DNA from: an uncultured Acetatifactor sp.
Lineage (GTDB): Bacteria > Bacillota > Clostridia > Lachnospirales > Lachnospiraceae
DNA length: 64,000 nucleotides
NCBI GenBank assembly: GCA_910577235.1
Contig: CAJTMX010000023.1
Location: 1-64,000, forward strand
Direction of reading: 5' to 3'
Below the pieces are notes generated by a model. That model saw only the letters and a list, made by a program, of their open reading frames with translations. It made no database searches and had not been told where the DNA came from. Position 1 is the first letter of the stretch. Each line of letters starts with the position of its first letter. Of this stretch, positions 8,336-16,196 are shown piece by piece. A program made the translations under genes and the position numbers.

Positions 8336-10183
8336 ATGGCAAGAGTGAGCAGGAAAGCAGCCATATCAGAAGAAAGGGAGAGCAGCCTGGCCGCCAGCCC
8401 GGAAAAGATATACAATGCGGCGGCCTATGTGCGCCTGTCCGTGGAGGGGGATAACCTGGAAAAGAACCGGGAGTCCATATCCACACAGCGCTACATGCTG
8501 GAAAAATATATTGAAAAGCAGCCGGACATGCGGCTTGCCGCCGTGTTCTGTGACAACGGCGAGACGGGCACCGACTTTGAGCGCCCCGGCTTTGAGCGCA
8601 TGATGGACGAGGTGAGGCACAGGAAGATAGACTGCATCGTGGTAAAGGATCTGTCCCGCTTTGGGCGCAATTATGTGGAGACCGGGTATTACCTGGAGAA
8701 GATATTCCCCTGCATGGGCATCCGCCTGGTGGCGGTGAATGACGGGTACGATACTTTGTCAGGAGATGCGGATGGGATGGTCGTGTCCCTGAAGAACCTG
8801 ATAAATGACCTATACGCAAAAGACATATCCCGGAAGATCAATTCCACCTTTGAGACCATGCGGGCAAAGGGCCAGATGACCAGCGGGCATCCGCCCTATG
8901 GGTATCTGCGCTCCGGAGAGGACAGACACAGGCTGGTGATAGACCGGGAAACCGCGCCTGTGGTAAGGGATATTTTTAGGTGGAGACTGGAGGGACTCGG
9001 CGCAGCGCAGATCGCAAGGCGGCTGAACGATAGAGGAGTTCTTTCACCGCCCATGTTCCATTACCGGCATGGGAACAGGAAGGATAAGCCCTCTGGGGTC
9101 AGAGCCATATGGAAAGCATACCATATCCGGTTCATGCTGCAGAACCCGGCTTATGCGGGGCATACAGCCCAGGGGAAAGTGAAGGAGTCCCTGAGCGACG
9201 GCATCCCCCTGAAAAAGACGGCCCGGGAGGACTGGGTCATTGTGCGGGACACCCATGAGGGGATCATAGACCAGGAAACATTTGAAAGGGTACAGGAGCT
9301 GGTGGAGCGGCGGCGTCTGGAAGCACGGGAGATAAGGGGGAAATATGCGACCTCGGAAAACATCCTTAAGGGCTTGCTTGTCTGCGCAGACTGCGGTAAA
9401 AAGATGATGCGGCATAAAAGCGTGTCCCCGGCAGGGACGGCAAGGTATGTATTCCAATGCAGCACCTATGCGGAAAACCTGGGCGGCCAGGGATGCAGCA
9501 TCAAAAGTGTGGGTGAGCCGGAACTGAAGGAGTGTATCCTGCAGTCCCTGCAGATGCAGATCAGATTGGCCGTGGAACTGGAAGAAATGCTGGGGCGGCT
9601 GCAGAAGAAGCCGGAATTCAGGGAAAAAGGAAAAGAACTTTCAGAAAGGAAGAAACAGCTGCAGCAGAAGATCAGGCGCAATGTATCCCTGCGGGGCTCC
9701 CTGTATGAATCGTTAAGCGACCATACCCTGACGGAAACGGAATACCTGTCCCTGAAACGGCAGTATGAGGAGGAAGCGGAAAGGCTGCGGGGGGAACTGG
9801 ATAAAACAGAAAAACAGGAGCAGCAGGAGATCAGGGCATTCTCCCCGCAGAATAAATGGCTCGCTGCCCTTAAGAAGTATCAGGAGGGAAAAGCAGATGG
9901 GGAGGGGCTGGAGTTATCCCGGCAGATGGCATTGGAACTGCTCAGGCAGATCAGGGTATCCGGGTACAATGAAGTGGAGATAACCTGGAATTTCCAGGAC
10001 GAGTTTACACGGCTGGCCCGGGAAGCAGGAAAGTATGAAAGAACGGTTGGAAAGGGCGGAGATTTCGGAGCGTCAAAATGCGGTGCCGTGCCATGCGCAG
10101 GCGGGGCCGGCAATACCATGGACAGCATGGATGAAGACATAGCGGATGGCATCCATGGGATTGGGGAGGTGGCAGGGGCATGA
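8336..10183 (+). CDS. Large serine recombinase 2
   Basis: The 615-residue protein has the same architecture as its neighbours. The resolvase domain contains YVRLSVEG (nucleophile Ser35) and VVKDLSRFGRNYVETG. The recombinase domain has GHPPYGYLRSGEDRH and the motif ARRLNDRGVLSPP. The zinc-ribbon begins CADCGKKMMRH and ends in GQGCS, and a long coiled-coil follows. It is clearly homologous to recombinase 1 but too different to be a recent duplicate. It starts one base after the stop of gene 1 and overlaps gene 3 by 4 bp, so all three are expected from one transcript. The tail after residue about 565 (glycine, methionine and aspartate rich) is not conserved domain sequence. Confidence 0.93.
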   Translation: MARVSRKAAISEERESSLAASPEKIYNAAAYVRLSVEGDNLEKNRESISTQRYMLEKYIEKQPDMRLAAVFCDNGETGTDFERPGFERMMDEVRHRKIDCIVVKDLSRFGRNYVETGYYLEKIFPCMGIRLVAVNDGYDTLSGDADGMVVSLKNLINDLYAKDISRKINSTFETMRAKGQMTSGHPPYGYLRSGEDRHRLVIDRETAPVVRDIFRWRLEGLGAAQIARRLNDRGVLSPPMFHYRHGNRKDKPSGVRAIWKAYHIRFMLQNPAYAGHTAQGKVKESLSDGIPLKKTAREDWVIVRDTHEGIIDQETFERVQELVERRRLEAREIRGKYATSENILKGLLVCADCGKKMMRHKSVSPAGTARYVFQCSTYAENLGGQGCSIKSVGEPELKECILQSLQMQIRLAVELEEMLGRLQKKPEFREKGKELSERKKQLQQKIRRNVSLRGSLYESLSDHTLTETEYLSLKRQYEEEAERLRGELDKTEKQEQQEIRAFSPQNKWLAALKKYQEGKADGEGLELSRQMALELLRQIRVSGYNEVEITWNFQDEFTRLAREAGKYERTVGKGGDFGASKCGAVPCAGGAGNTMDSMDEDIADGIHGIGEVAGA

Positions 10184-11706
10184 AGACCATTGCGCTATAT
10201 ATGCGCCTTTCCAACGAGGATGCCCATGAGGGGGAGAGCTGCAGCATCGGAAACCAGCGGGCGCTTCTTCTGGATTATGTCAGAAGCCATGGAGAGTTTG
10301 ATGGCTGGAACATACTGGAGTTTTTGGACGATGGTTACAGCGGCGTCAGCTTTGACCGTCCCGGCATACAGAAACTCCTTGCCCTGGCCGGAGATACGGT
10401 AAACTGTATCATTGTAAAGGATTTTTCCCGGTTTGGGCGCAACCTGGTGGAGGTGGGGGATTACCTGGATCAGATATTTCCGTTCCTGGGCGTGAGGTTC
10501 ATCGCCGTCAATGAGGGGTATGACAGCGGCCAGGGGATGGGCAGTACCGCCGGCCTGGATGTGTCGTTAAAGGCGCTGATCTATGAAATGTACAGCCGTG
10601 ACGTGTCTGAGAAGATCCGCTCCGTCAAACACGCCAAAATGCGGAAAGGGGAGTACCAGGGAACCATAGCGTTTTATGGATACAAAAAGTCGGGGACGGA
10701 AAAGGGCAGACTGGAGGTTGACGGGCCTGCGGCGGAAGTGGTGCGCCGGATCTTCCGGAGGGCGGCGGAGGGCATCACGCCGACAGCCATTGCGGTGGAA
10801 CTGAACCGCGACGGCATCCCCTCCCCGTTGATGTACCGGAGGGAAAACCATACAGACTCAGGACATAGCTGGCGGGTGGCGGGGGATATGACCTGCTGGA
10901 CCCGGGAAAATGTGCGACGCACCTTATGCGATGAGCGTTACACGGGCAGGCTGGTCAGCCATACACGGGCAAAGGAGGACGTTTCTGCAAAGATATCCAA
11001 ACTCCTGCCAAAAGAGGAATGGATCATAGCGGAGGATGCCCATGAAGCCCTCATATCGAAAGAATTATTTGAACAGGCGCAGACCGTTTTGAGGCATTGC
11101 CGCCATACGAAAACGCCTCAGAAACCGTACCAGCGATTCCGGGGGCTGCTGAAATGCGCATACTGTGGCAAGGCATTGTCGAAAAGCGGGAAAGAGGCAT
11201 ATTATTACTGCACCACCAGAAAGGTGCTGCCGGAGGCTCCCTGTGCATGTGTCAGGATAGGTGAGAAAGAATTGGAGGAAAGCCTGCTGGAATCCTTGCG
11301 GATTCAGGTACAGCTTGCGGGACAGCCTGAGGAATCACGGCAGGATGGCCGGACAGAGCAGAGCATCCTGCAGGAAAAACTCCGGGAATGCCAAAAGGAG
11401 GCGGACCGATGCAAAGCCAGACAGGCAGCGGCCTTTGAGGATTATGCGGAGGGGCGCATCCGAAAGCAGGAATACCTCTCACGAAAAGGGGAGATAGCCG
11501 CCAGACAGGACGAAATTACCAAGCAGTATAAAGAAATATCTGATAAACTCGCAGAGGCGGCACAAAGTAAGAACAGGGAGACCGTGAACTTAGGACGGTA
11601 TGCTTTTGTAAAGGAACTGACGCGGGAGATGCTGGAGGAGCTGGTAAAGGAAATTCGGATCGGGAAGGAAAATTCCATAGAGATTGTTTGGAACTTCAGG
11701 GAATAG
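10180..11706 (+). CDS. Large serine recombinase 3
   Basis: A 508-residue serine recombinase. The resolvase domain opens MKTIALYMRLSNED (nucleophile Ser11) and has IVKDFSRFGRNLVEVG. The recombinase domain carries AFYGYKKSGTE and GITPTAIAVELNRDGI. The zinc-ribbon is CAYCGKALSK with a later YYYC and PCAC, and is followed by a coiled-coil to about residue 450. Its ATG overlaps the TGA of gene 2, a sign of translational coupling. It is the last gene of the element; the stop codon lies only about 55 bp from the broken deacetylase gene. Serine integrase genes often adjoin their attachment site, which supports placing the element's end just downstream. Confidence 0.93.
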   Translation: MKTIALYMRLSNEDAHEGESCSIGNQRALLLDYVRSHGEFDGWNILEFLDDGYSGVSFDRPGIQKLLALAGDTVNCIIVKDFSRFGRNLVEVGDYLDQIFPFLGVRFIAVNEGYDSGQGMGSTAGLDVSLKALIYEMYSRDVSEKIRSVKHAKMRKGEYQGTIAFYGYKKSGTEKGRLEVDGPAAEVVRRIFRRAAEGITPTAIAVELNRDGIPSPLMYRRENHTDSGHSWRVAGDMTCWTRENVRRTLCDERYTGRLVSHTRAKEDVSAKISKLLPKEEWIIAEDAHEALISKELFEQAQTVLRHCRHTKTPQKPYQRFRGLLKCAYCGKALSKSGKEAYYYCTTRKVLPEAPCACVRIGEKELEESLLESLRIQVQLAGQPEESRQDGRTEQSILQEKLRECQKEADRCKARQAAAFEDYAEGRIRKQEYLSRKGEIAARQDEITKQYKEISDKLAEAAQSKNRETVNLGRYAFVKELTREMLEELVKEIRIGKENSIEIVWNFRE

Positions 11707-11718
11707 CAGAGTGCTTTC

Positions 11719-11753
11719 AGACGTTTGGGAAACATATTTTTTTATGTATGTCT
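11719..11753. other. Candidate attachment site (element right end)
   Basis: Between the recombinase 3 stop and the first recognisable deacetylase codons lies an imperfect dyad: AGAC (11719-11722) with GTCT (11750-11753), and ACATA (11732-11736) with TATGT (11743-11747). Serine integrase sites are imperfect dyads of about 40-50 bp with a 2-bp crossover core. The true core cannot be fixed without the other end or an empty site. Confidence 0.35.
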
Positions 11754-11761
11754 TGACACGA

Positions 11762-12187
11762 GCCGAAGGGCACACGGTGGGAAATCATACTTACCATCAT
11801 CCGGATATGTCCTCCATTTCCGATAAGGAGACTTTTGCCAAAGAGATGAACGATGTGGCAGCGCTGTATCAGCAGATCACCGGGGAGGAGATGACCGCTT
11901 TTTATCGGCCGCCTCAGGGAAAATACAGTACCGAGAATCTAAAGATGGCTCAGGAAATGGGATATACCACCTTTTTCTGGAGTCTTGCCTATGTAGACTG
12001 GTACCAGGATAAACAGCCTACCCATGAGGAGGCATATGACAAACTGCTCTCCCGGATACACCCCGGAGCGATAGTACTCTTACATAGCACCTCTCAGACC
12101 AATGGAGAGATCATGGATGAACTGCTGACAAAGTGGGAGGAGATGGGTTATACTTTCAAGCCCTTGTCAGACCTGGTGGAACAGTAA
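11762..12187 (+). pseudogene. Polysaccharide deacetylase, 3' fragment cut by the element
   Basis: The frame enters a NodB-type polysaccharide deacetylase in mid-domain: EGHTVGNHTYHHPDM (metal-binding histidines), then AFYRPPQGKY, FFWSLAYVDW and GAIVLLHS, which are the later motifs of the fold. The pattern is closest to the PdaA/delta-lactam group that modifies peptidoglycan, though this is family resemblance only. The N-terminal motif with the catalytic aspartates (TFDDG type) and any signal peptide are absent, and the frame upstream becomes element sequence. A terminator follows at 12240. The missing 5' half is expected at the element's other end, outside the window. Confidence 0.85.
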
Positions 12188-12239
12188 ATCCTGTGTATGC
12201 GCGGACGCAGCGTCTGACATACTGTCTGCGGAGATAAAT

Positions 12240-12277
12240 AAGGGTCAGATTCCGCTTGGGAACCTGACCCTTCATAT
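12240..12277. terminator. Bidirectional terminator
   Basis: AAGGGTCAG (12240-12248) pairs with CTGACCCTT (12264-12272), and TTCC/GGAA extend the stem inward. It stands between two convergent genes and can serve both; a T-rich tract follows on the plus strand. Confidence 0.8.
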
Positions 12278-12291
12278 TTTCATAAGCCATA

Positions 12292-13215
12292 TTACTGAGC
12301 TGTACCGAATACGGAGCTTTTCTTTACCAGATACGCTCCGCCAAAGCAAAGGCCTGCGCCCAGAATGAACAGAGCGGGCAGAGCCAAAGGCTCTCCTGTC
12401 TTGGGTACGTCGTCGTACTCGCCGCCCGGAGCTACAGGAACTACAGGAGCCACGGGCGTGGTGGGAACCACAGGCGCTACAGGAGCTACCGGTGTGGTGG
12501 GAACCACAGCCGGGTCAGTGGGAACCACAGGTGCTACAGGAGCCACCGGCGTGGTGGGAACTCCAGGCAGTACAGGCGCAACACCGGGAGGCAGTAAGCT
12601 GAATTGGCTGGGGTCTGTTTTCAGGATGCCCTTTTCCTGCCGGAAGGAATTGGCCTGGAAATTGTATAACTCATTATATATCTTCTCAGAGTCTCCGGTT
12701 CTTACATAGGCAACGGTACCTACAACGGCAATAGTCTGCTCGCCGGAGCGTTCCTTTGTGATATAGAGATTTTGCACGTTGTTGTTGAAGTTGGCTACGG
12801 CGTTGTCGTACACAAACGCGTCAGTCACATCTCCGTTGACAACGCCCACACTGTCCCTAAGCACATACACGGTGTCAACACTTTTGGCGCTGATCACAGC
12901 GGAGTGGGAGTGATTGAAAGTGATGTTACTCAGGCGTACCGTTGACAGATCCAGATTCAGTGAGTGGTCGCCGCTCTCTACCACTATGATATCTCCGTCC
13001 TTGATGAACTGCTTTAAGTAGTACAGCTCCCGGTGCCCCATGTTATTGTCGTCCCAGCTCCCCACATGATATCGCCATTCGCCGTTGGCCTCCACATATT
13101 TCAGCGAGTAGGTGACGGGCTCCTCCGCGGATACCTGTAGTTTTGCGGCACCCGGCATCAGAAACAACAGTGCGGCGGCCGCCAGCAGTGATACAAAAGT
13201 TCTCATTTTTTTCAT
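12292..13215 (-). CDS. Sortase-anchored surface protein with Pro-Val-Ala-Pro repeats
   Basis: A 307-residue exported protein. It starts with a signal peptide (MKKMRTFVSLLAAAALLFL to about residue 30). An unassigned beta-rich domain follows, in which the SNITFNHSHSAVISAKS and ANFNNNVQNLYI segments resemble right-handed beta-helix strands. A proline-rich stalk of PVAPVAPVVPTTP-type repeats spans residues about 205-265. The C-terminus is a sorting signal: VPKTGE, a hydrophobic helix and a short basic tail (VKKSS). An AGGAG site precedes the ATG. It lies 100 bp downstream of a class B sortase on the same strand, which is its likely anchoring enzyme. The ligand or role at the cell surface is unknown. 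Stalk repeats make its length prone to variation. Confidence 0.8.
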   Translation of the reverse strand: MKKMRTFVSLLAAAALLFLMPGAAKLQVSAEEPVTYSLKYVEANGEWRYHVGSWDDNNMGHRELYYLKQFIKDGDIIVVESGDHSLNLDLSTVRLSNITFNHSHSAVISAKSVDTVYVLRDSVGVVNGDVTDAFVYDNAVANFNNNVQNLYITKERSGEQTIAVVGTVAYVRTGDSEKIYNELYNFQANSFRQEKGILKTDPSQFSLLPPGVAPVLPGVPTTPVAPVAPVVPTDPAVVPTTPVAPVAPVVPTTPVAPVVPVAPGGEYDDVPKTGEPLALPALFILGAGLCFGGAYLVKKSSVFGTAQ

Positions 13216-13315
13216 GTTTTTCTCCTTTCATGAATAATGCAAATTTTACTCCAATAATGTCATGCCGCGCACAGTGCTGTCCGATACGCGGACTCGGTAC
13301 CATAGCAGTCATCTG

Positions 13316-14179
13316 TCAGCGGAAAGGGGCGTAGTTTTCTTCGTAGCCGGTCTCCCGGGCCACCACCACAAAACGCCCGTGATCCACATGGTAAGAACAG
13401 GTGGAGAGAGTCAGGAAATGATCTCCGAACTCTGCCGTTACTCCGGTGTCATACAGGGAAAGAGCCTTGATATTGTTGTAGAAATCGTCAAACTCCTCCT
13501 GTGTATCCGCCTGAAAGAACTGATAAAACTTAAAGACCTGATCTGTCTTTCGGTATACCTGCGAGGGAAAGACGGCGATCACTTCGTAAGTGTGAACCCC
13601 TTTTTCCGTATGAAGATACATTTCCCGGTGTTCCCGAAAGTAATCTTCCTCCTTATACTTGTCCAATTCCCCAAACATAGCGCCGGATTTCATGTTGTGT
13701 CCGTGAATGATCAGATTGGTGGTCAAAGGATCTACACAGCTGTCCGTATCCAGGATCAGGCAGCCGTTCTGGTCACTGCCGCCGTCAAATCCCCGGCGCA
13801 GATAATAATTCTCATCCCGGGGAGTCCACATGACAGGATAGTCCACCGGGGTATCCGGTATCACCAGCCAGGCGGCCATATCCTCATTTGCGAGAAAACC
13901 GTCCCGATAGGGATTGTCTACCGGCTGCGGCGTAGGCTCCGGGGTGGCAGCGGGCAGCGGCGATTCCGTGGGGGCCGCTGTAGGGGGAATACTCTCCGGC
14001 TTAGGGGAGGGGGTCTCCGGCTGCAAATGATCCTCCGCAGAGGGACGTAAGGTCTCCAGAGTTTCCTGAGATATCCTGCTCCTCTCATAGCGGTACAGCA
14101 GGATAGTTCCCGCGCAGACCAGACAACATATTCCCAGAGCAATTAAAATGGCTATTAATATTCTCCTTGTCTTTTTCAT
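13316..14179 (-). CDS. srtB: Class B sortase
   Basis: The protein from 14179 begins MKKTRRILIAILIALGICC, a membrane anchor. A long Pro/Thr/Glu-rich spacer (residues about 45-95) sets the catalytic domain away from the membrane. The domain has the class B pattern: WLVIPDTPVDYPV, LIIHGHNM (catalytic His), TLSTCSY (catalytic Cys) and GRFVVVAR (catalytic Arg). It would cleave a sorting motif and attach the protein to peptidoglycan. The neighbouring VPKTG protein is the obvious substrate. The frame reaches back to 14266, but the upstream part is hydrophobic and lacks a start site, so 14179 is preferred. Confidence 0.88.
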   Translation of the reverse strand: MKKTRRILIAILIALGICCLVCAGTILLYRYERSRISQETLETLRPSAEDHLQPETPSPKPESIPPTAAPTESPLPAATPEPTPQPVDNPYRDGFLANEDMAAWLVIPDTPVDYPVMWTPRDENYYLRRGFDGGSDQNGCLILDTDSCVDPLTTNLIIHGHNMKSGAMFGELDKYKEEDYFREHREMYLHTEKGVHTYEVIAVFPSQVYRKTDQVFKFYQFFQADTQEEFDDFYNNIKALSLYDTGVTAEFGDHFLTLSTCSYHVDHGRFVVVARETGYEENYAPFR

Positions 14180-14365
14180 GGTTTCATTATACGATAGGAA
14201 CAGGGCATATTGCAATAAGTTTAGAAAAATATAAGAAATTGCTTTATTTTTGTAACCATTTGCCAAAAATTATTGACAGTATATATCAAGAGGAACACAG
14301 AACGGTAAGATTTCGGAAGGATATGGGGATTTTACCAAACATATTCCAAGGAGGTTACTTTAATT

Positions 14366-14965
14366 ATGAGAGGAAAAGAGAAGTGTAGAGCGTTAAAGGA
14401 GATACGCAGGCAGATAGCCGCGGAAAATGATATTCCTTATGCGGTGTCCCAATGCACTTATCAGGGTGATTGTAAGGGGACCTGTCCGAAATGTGAATCG
14501 GAACTGCGCTATCTGGAGCGTGAGCTTGAGATCAGGAAAGGGCTGGGCAAAGCGGTGGCAGTGGTGGGGATCTCCACCTCTGTGTGTGCCGGTCTTACAG
14601 CCTGCAGTCCCGTGAATCTAATAAAAGATTCATTGGGGATAGGGGCCACGGAAGATTATGAACTGGATGGTATGGCAACGCTGCCTGAGGATGCGGTAGG
14701 TTATGAAGAGGCCTGGCCCGGGGACCCGGAGGGGGATACAGATACATATGAGGGAGGTTTGGAGGAGGGAATCCCCATTGGGGAAGATACTGTTTCGGGG
14801 GAAGGTACATCCCAGGAAAGTACAGAACCCCAGGAGACGGAAGATGCACTCATGGGAGAGATGCCGGCTTTTGAGACAGAATCGGAGGAAATGACTTCGG
14901 AACTGGCGGGGGATATCGCGCTGCCGGAGGCCTGTCCGGAAACGGATGGGGCGACGGGGCTATGA
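14366..14965 (+). CDS. Cys-rich membrane-anchored protein coupled to a radical SAM gene
   Basis: A 199-residue protein with three parts. Residues 1-60 are basic and contain C30-x5-C36-x3-C40-x2-C43; the last three have the C-x3-C-x2-C spacing used for [4Fe-4S] binding, though a zinc knuckle is also possible. Residues about 62-82 are hydrophobic and end in LTAC, which resembles a lipobox although it is far from the N-terminus. The remainder is very acidic (Glu, Asp, Gly, Thr, Ser). A GGAGG site precedes the ATG, and the TGA overlaps the ATG of the radical SAM gene. Similar pairs seem common in Lachnospiraceae, but I know of no assigned function. It may be a partner, electron donor or substrate of the next gene product. 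Confidence 0.7.
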   Translation: MRGKEKCRALKEIRRQIAAENDIPYAVSQCTYQGDCKGTCPKCESELRYLERELEIRKGLGKAVAVVGISTSVCAGLTACSPVNLIKDSLGIGATEDYELDGMATLPEDAVGYEEAWPGDPEGDTDTYEGGLEEGIPIGEDTVSGEGTSQESTEPQETEDALMGEMPAFETESEEMTSELAGDIALPEACPETDGATGL

Positions 14966-15588
14966 GCATTACGCTTCCCGTATTTGCAATTGAGCGCCAT
15001 CGTCTTACCACGGACGGCCAGGGAGTGACTACGCTGGTGGGCTCTTACGGCTGTCCGCTGCAGTGCAGATACTGTTTCAATCCCCACGCATGGAATCCGT
15101 CTACACTGAAAGTATGCAATCACATGACGCCGGAGCAGTTGTATGACAGGGTTAAGATAGACAATCTGTATTTTCTGGCAACGGGCGGCGGCGTGACTTT
15201 CGGAGGAGGCGAATCCCTGCTGCATGCCCCTTTTATCGCCGCGTTCCGGCAGGTCTGCGGCCCTGAGTGGCATCTGGCAGTGGAGACTTCCCTGCATATT
15301 CCCAGGCAGAATCTTGAGCAGGTGTTGGAGACGGTGGATGAGTTTATCGTAGATATCAAAGATATGGACGAAACGGTATACGAATCCTATACCGGACAGC
15401 CCCAGAGCCCTGTGCGGGAAAATCTGCGTATTCTGTCCGAGGCTGTGTCGCCGGAGCAGGTGATGATCCGGGTCCCACGTATTCCTTTCTATAATACAAA
15501 AGACCATATTCACAGTTCTCTGGAACAGCTACGTGAAATTGGATTCACGCAGACAGAGGTCTTTGATTATTTTCTGAAAAAGCAGTGA
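14962..15588 (+). CDS. Radical SAM protein, activase-like
   Basis: A compact 208-residue radical SAM protein. CPLQCRYC near residue 32 is the C-x3-C-x2-C motif that holds the [4Fe-4S] cluster, and ATGGGVTFGGGESLL matches the GGE-type SAM-binding stretch of glycyl-radical-enzyme activases. The later segments VDEFIVDIKDMD and MIRVPRIP also fit that group. Activases of pyruvate formate-lyase are near 245 residues and often carry extra ferredoxin clusters; this one has none and no glycyl radical enzyme is nearby. The 4-bp overlap with the Cys-rich gene argues that the two act together. The real target is unknown. Confidence 0.8.
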   Translation: MSITLPVFAIERHRLTTDGQGVTTLVGSYGCPLQCRYCFNPHAWNPSTLKVCNHMTPEQLYDRVKIDNLYFLATGGGVTFGGGESLLHAPFIAAFRQVCGPEWHLAVETSLHIPRQNLEQVLETVDEFIVDIKDMDETVYESYTGQPQSPVRENLRILSEAVSPEQVMIRVPRIPFYNTKDHIHSSLEQLREIGFTQTEVFDYFLKKQ

Positions 15589-15675
15589 TGATATATGAAA
15601 TATGCGTCAAATAGCAAAAACTATGGTACAAAATTATTAAAACTAAATTTAGCATATAATTCCAAACAAAAAGTG

Positions 15676-15704
15676 TTGCGAAAACTTAAATGATGTTTTA
15701 TAAT
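15676..15704 (+). promoter_or_regulatory. Sigma-A promoter of the BlaI-like gene
   Basis: TTGCGA (15676-15681), 17 bp, TATAAT (15699-15704), about 30 bp upstream of the BlaI-like start and its AAAGGAGAG site. Confidence 0.7.
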
Positions 15705-15735
15705 AGTTTCAAATAAAGTAAAAGGAGAGAAGGCC

Positions 15736-16131
15736 ATGAAACTTAATCCAAGAGAATTGGAAGTTTTAAAGATTTTGCTGGAGAGCGAGAGAGCGCTTAC
15801 ATCCACAGAGATTGTCAACTCCGGCGAGGAATTGACACAGAGTACGGTGCAGGCTGTGCTGCGCAAGCTGTTGGCGGCCGAACTTGTTGAAGTGAAGGGT
15901 GTGACGCACAGCGGAAACGTGCTGAGCAGAACATTCGGAGCTACCAAAAAGTCCAAAGAGGTATTGAGCAGGAGATTTTTGGACGATCTCAAGAATTTTC
16001 ACAACATTATCGACAAGAAGATGTTACTTACCGGTCTTCTGGATCTGGAGAAGGACAACCCCCGTATCGACAAGGAGGTTGACGACCTTATCAAGTACCT
16101 GAACAATTTTAAGACCAAACGTAGCAAGTAA
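15736..16131 (+). CDS. BlaI/MecI-type winged-helix transcriptional regulator
   Basis: A 131-residue protein with an N-terminal winged helix: LNPRELEVLKILLES, then TSTEIVNSGEELTQSTVQAV as recognition region, then LRKLLAAELVEVKG as wing. This order fits the penicillinase-repressor (BlaI/MecI/CopY) family or a close relative. The C-terminal 50 residues are charged and could form the dimer interface. BlaI proteins usually pair with a membrane sensor peptidase BlaR; none is adjacent, so the inducing signal is not apparent. The gene has its own promoter and terminator and stands alone. Confidence 0.75.
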   Translation: MKLNPRELEVLKILLESERALTSTEIVNSGEELTQSTVQAVLRKLLAAELVEVKGVTHSGNVLSRTFGATKKSKEVLSRRFLDDLKNFHNIIDKKMLLTGLLDLEKDNPRIDKEVDDLIKYLNNFKTKRSK

Positions 16132-16138
16132 GACATAT

Positions 16139-16173
16139 GGCCGGGAATCTTTGGGTGATTCCCGGCCTATTAT
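16139..16173 (+). terminator. Rho-independent terminator
   Basis: GGCCGGGAATC (16139-16149) pairs perfectly with GATTCCCGGCC (16157-16167) and is followed by a TATTATTAT tract. It ends the BlaI-like gene and faces the convergent AraC-GGDEF gene. Confidence 0.85.
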
Positions 16174-16196
16174 TATCCATGATTTTTATTCTGTTT

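Larger units (their letters stand above)
2320..11758. mobile_element. Right part of an integrative element with three serine recombinases
   Basis: The segment runs in one direction from a sigma-like regulator through two ParB-like genes and a DUF6870 gene to three large serine recombinases. It ends beside the 3' half of a polysaccharide deacetylase gene. No 5' half of that gene is seen anywhere to the left, so the element's left end is outside the window and the true element is longer than 11 kb. No relaxase, coupling protein, type IV secretion gene or phage structural gene is visible here, so it cannot be classed as conjugative, mobilisable or phage-like. The IS66/IS21 wreck is probably a passenger inside it. 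Confidence 0.6.

Noticed and set aside
12365..12709. Plus-strand frame with collagen-like Gly-Ala-Thr repeats
   Set aside because: Exact reverse of the Pro-Val-Ala-Pro stalk of the sortase substrate; no start site.
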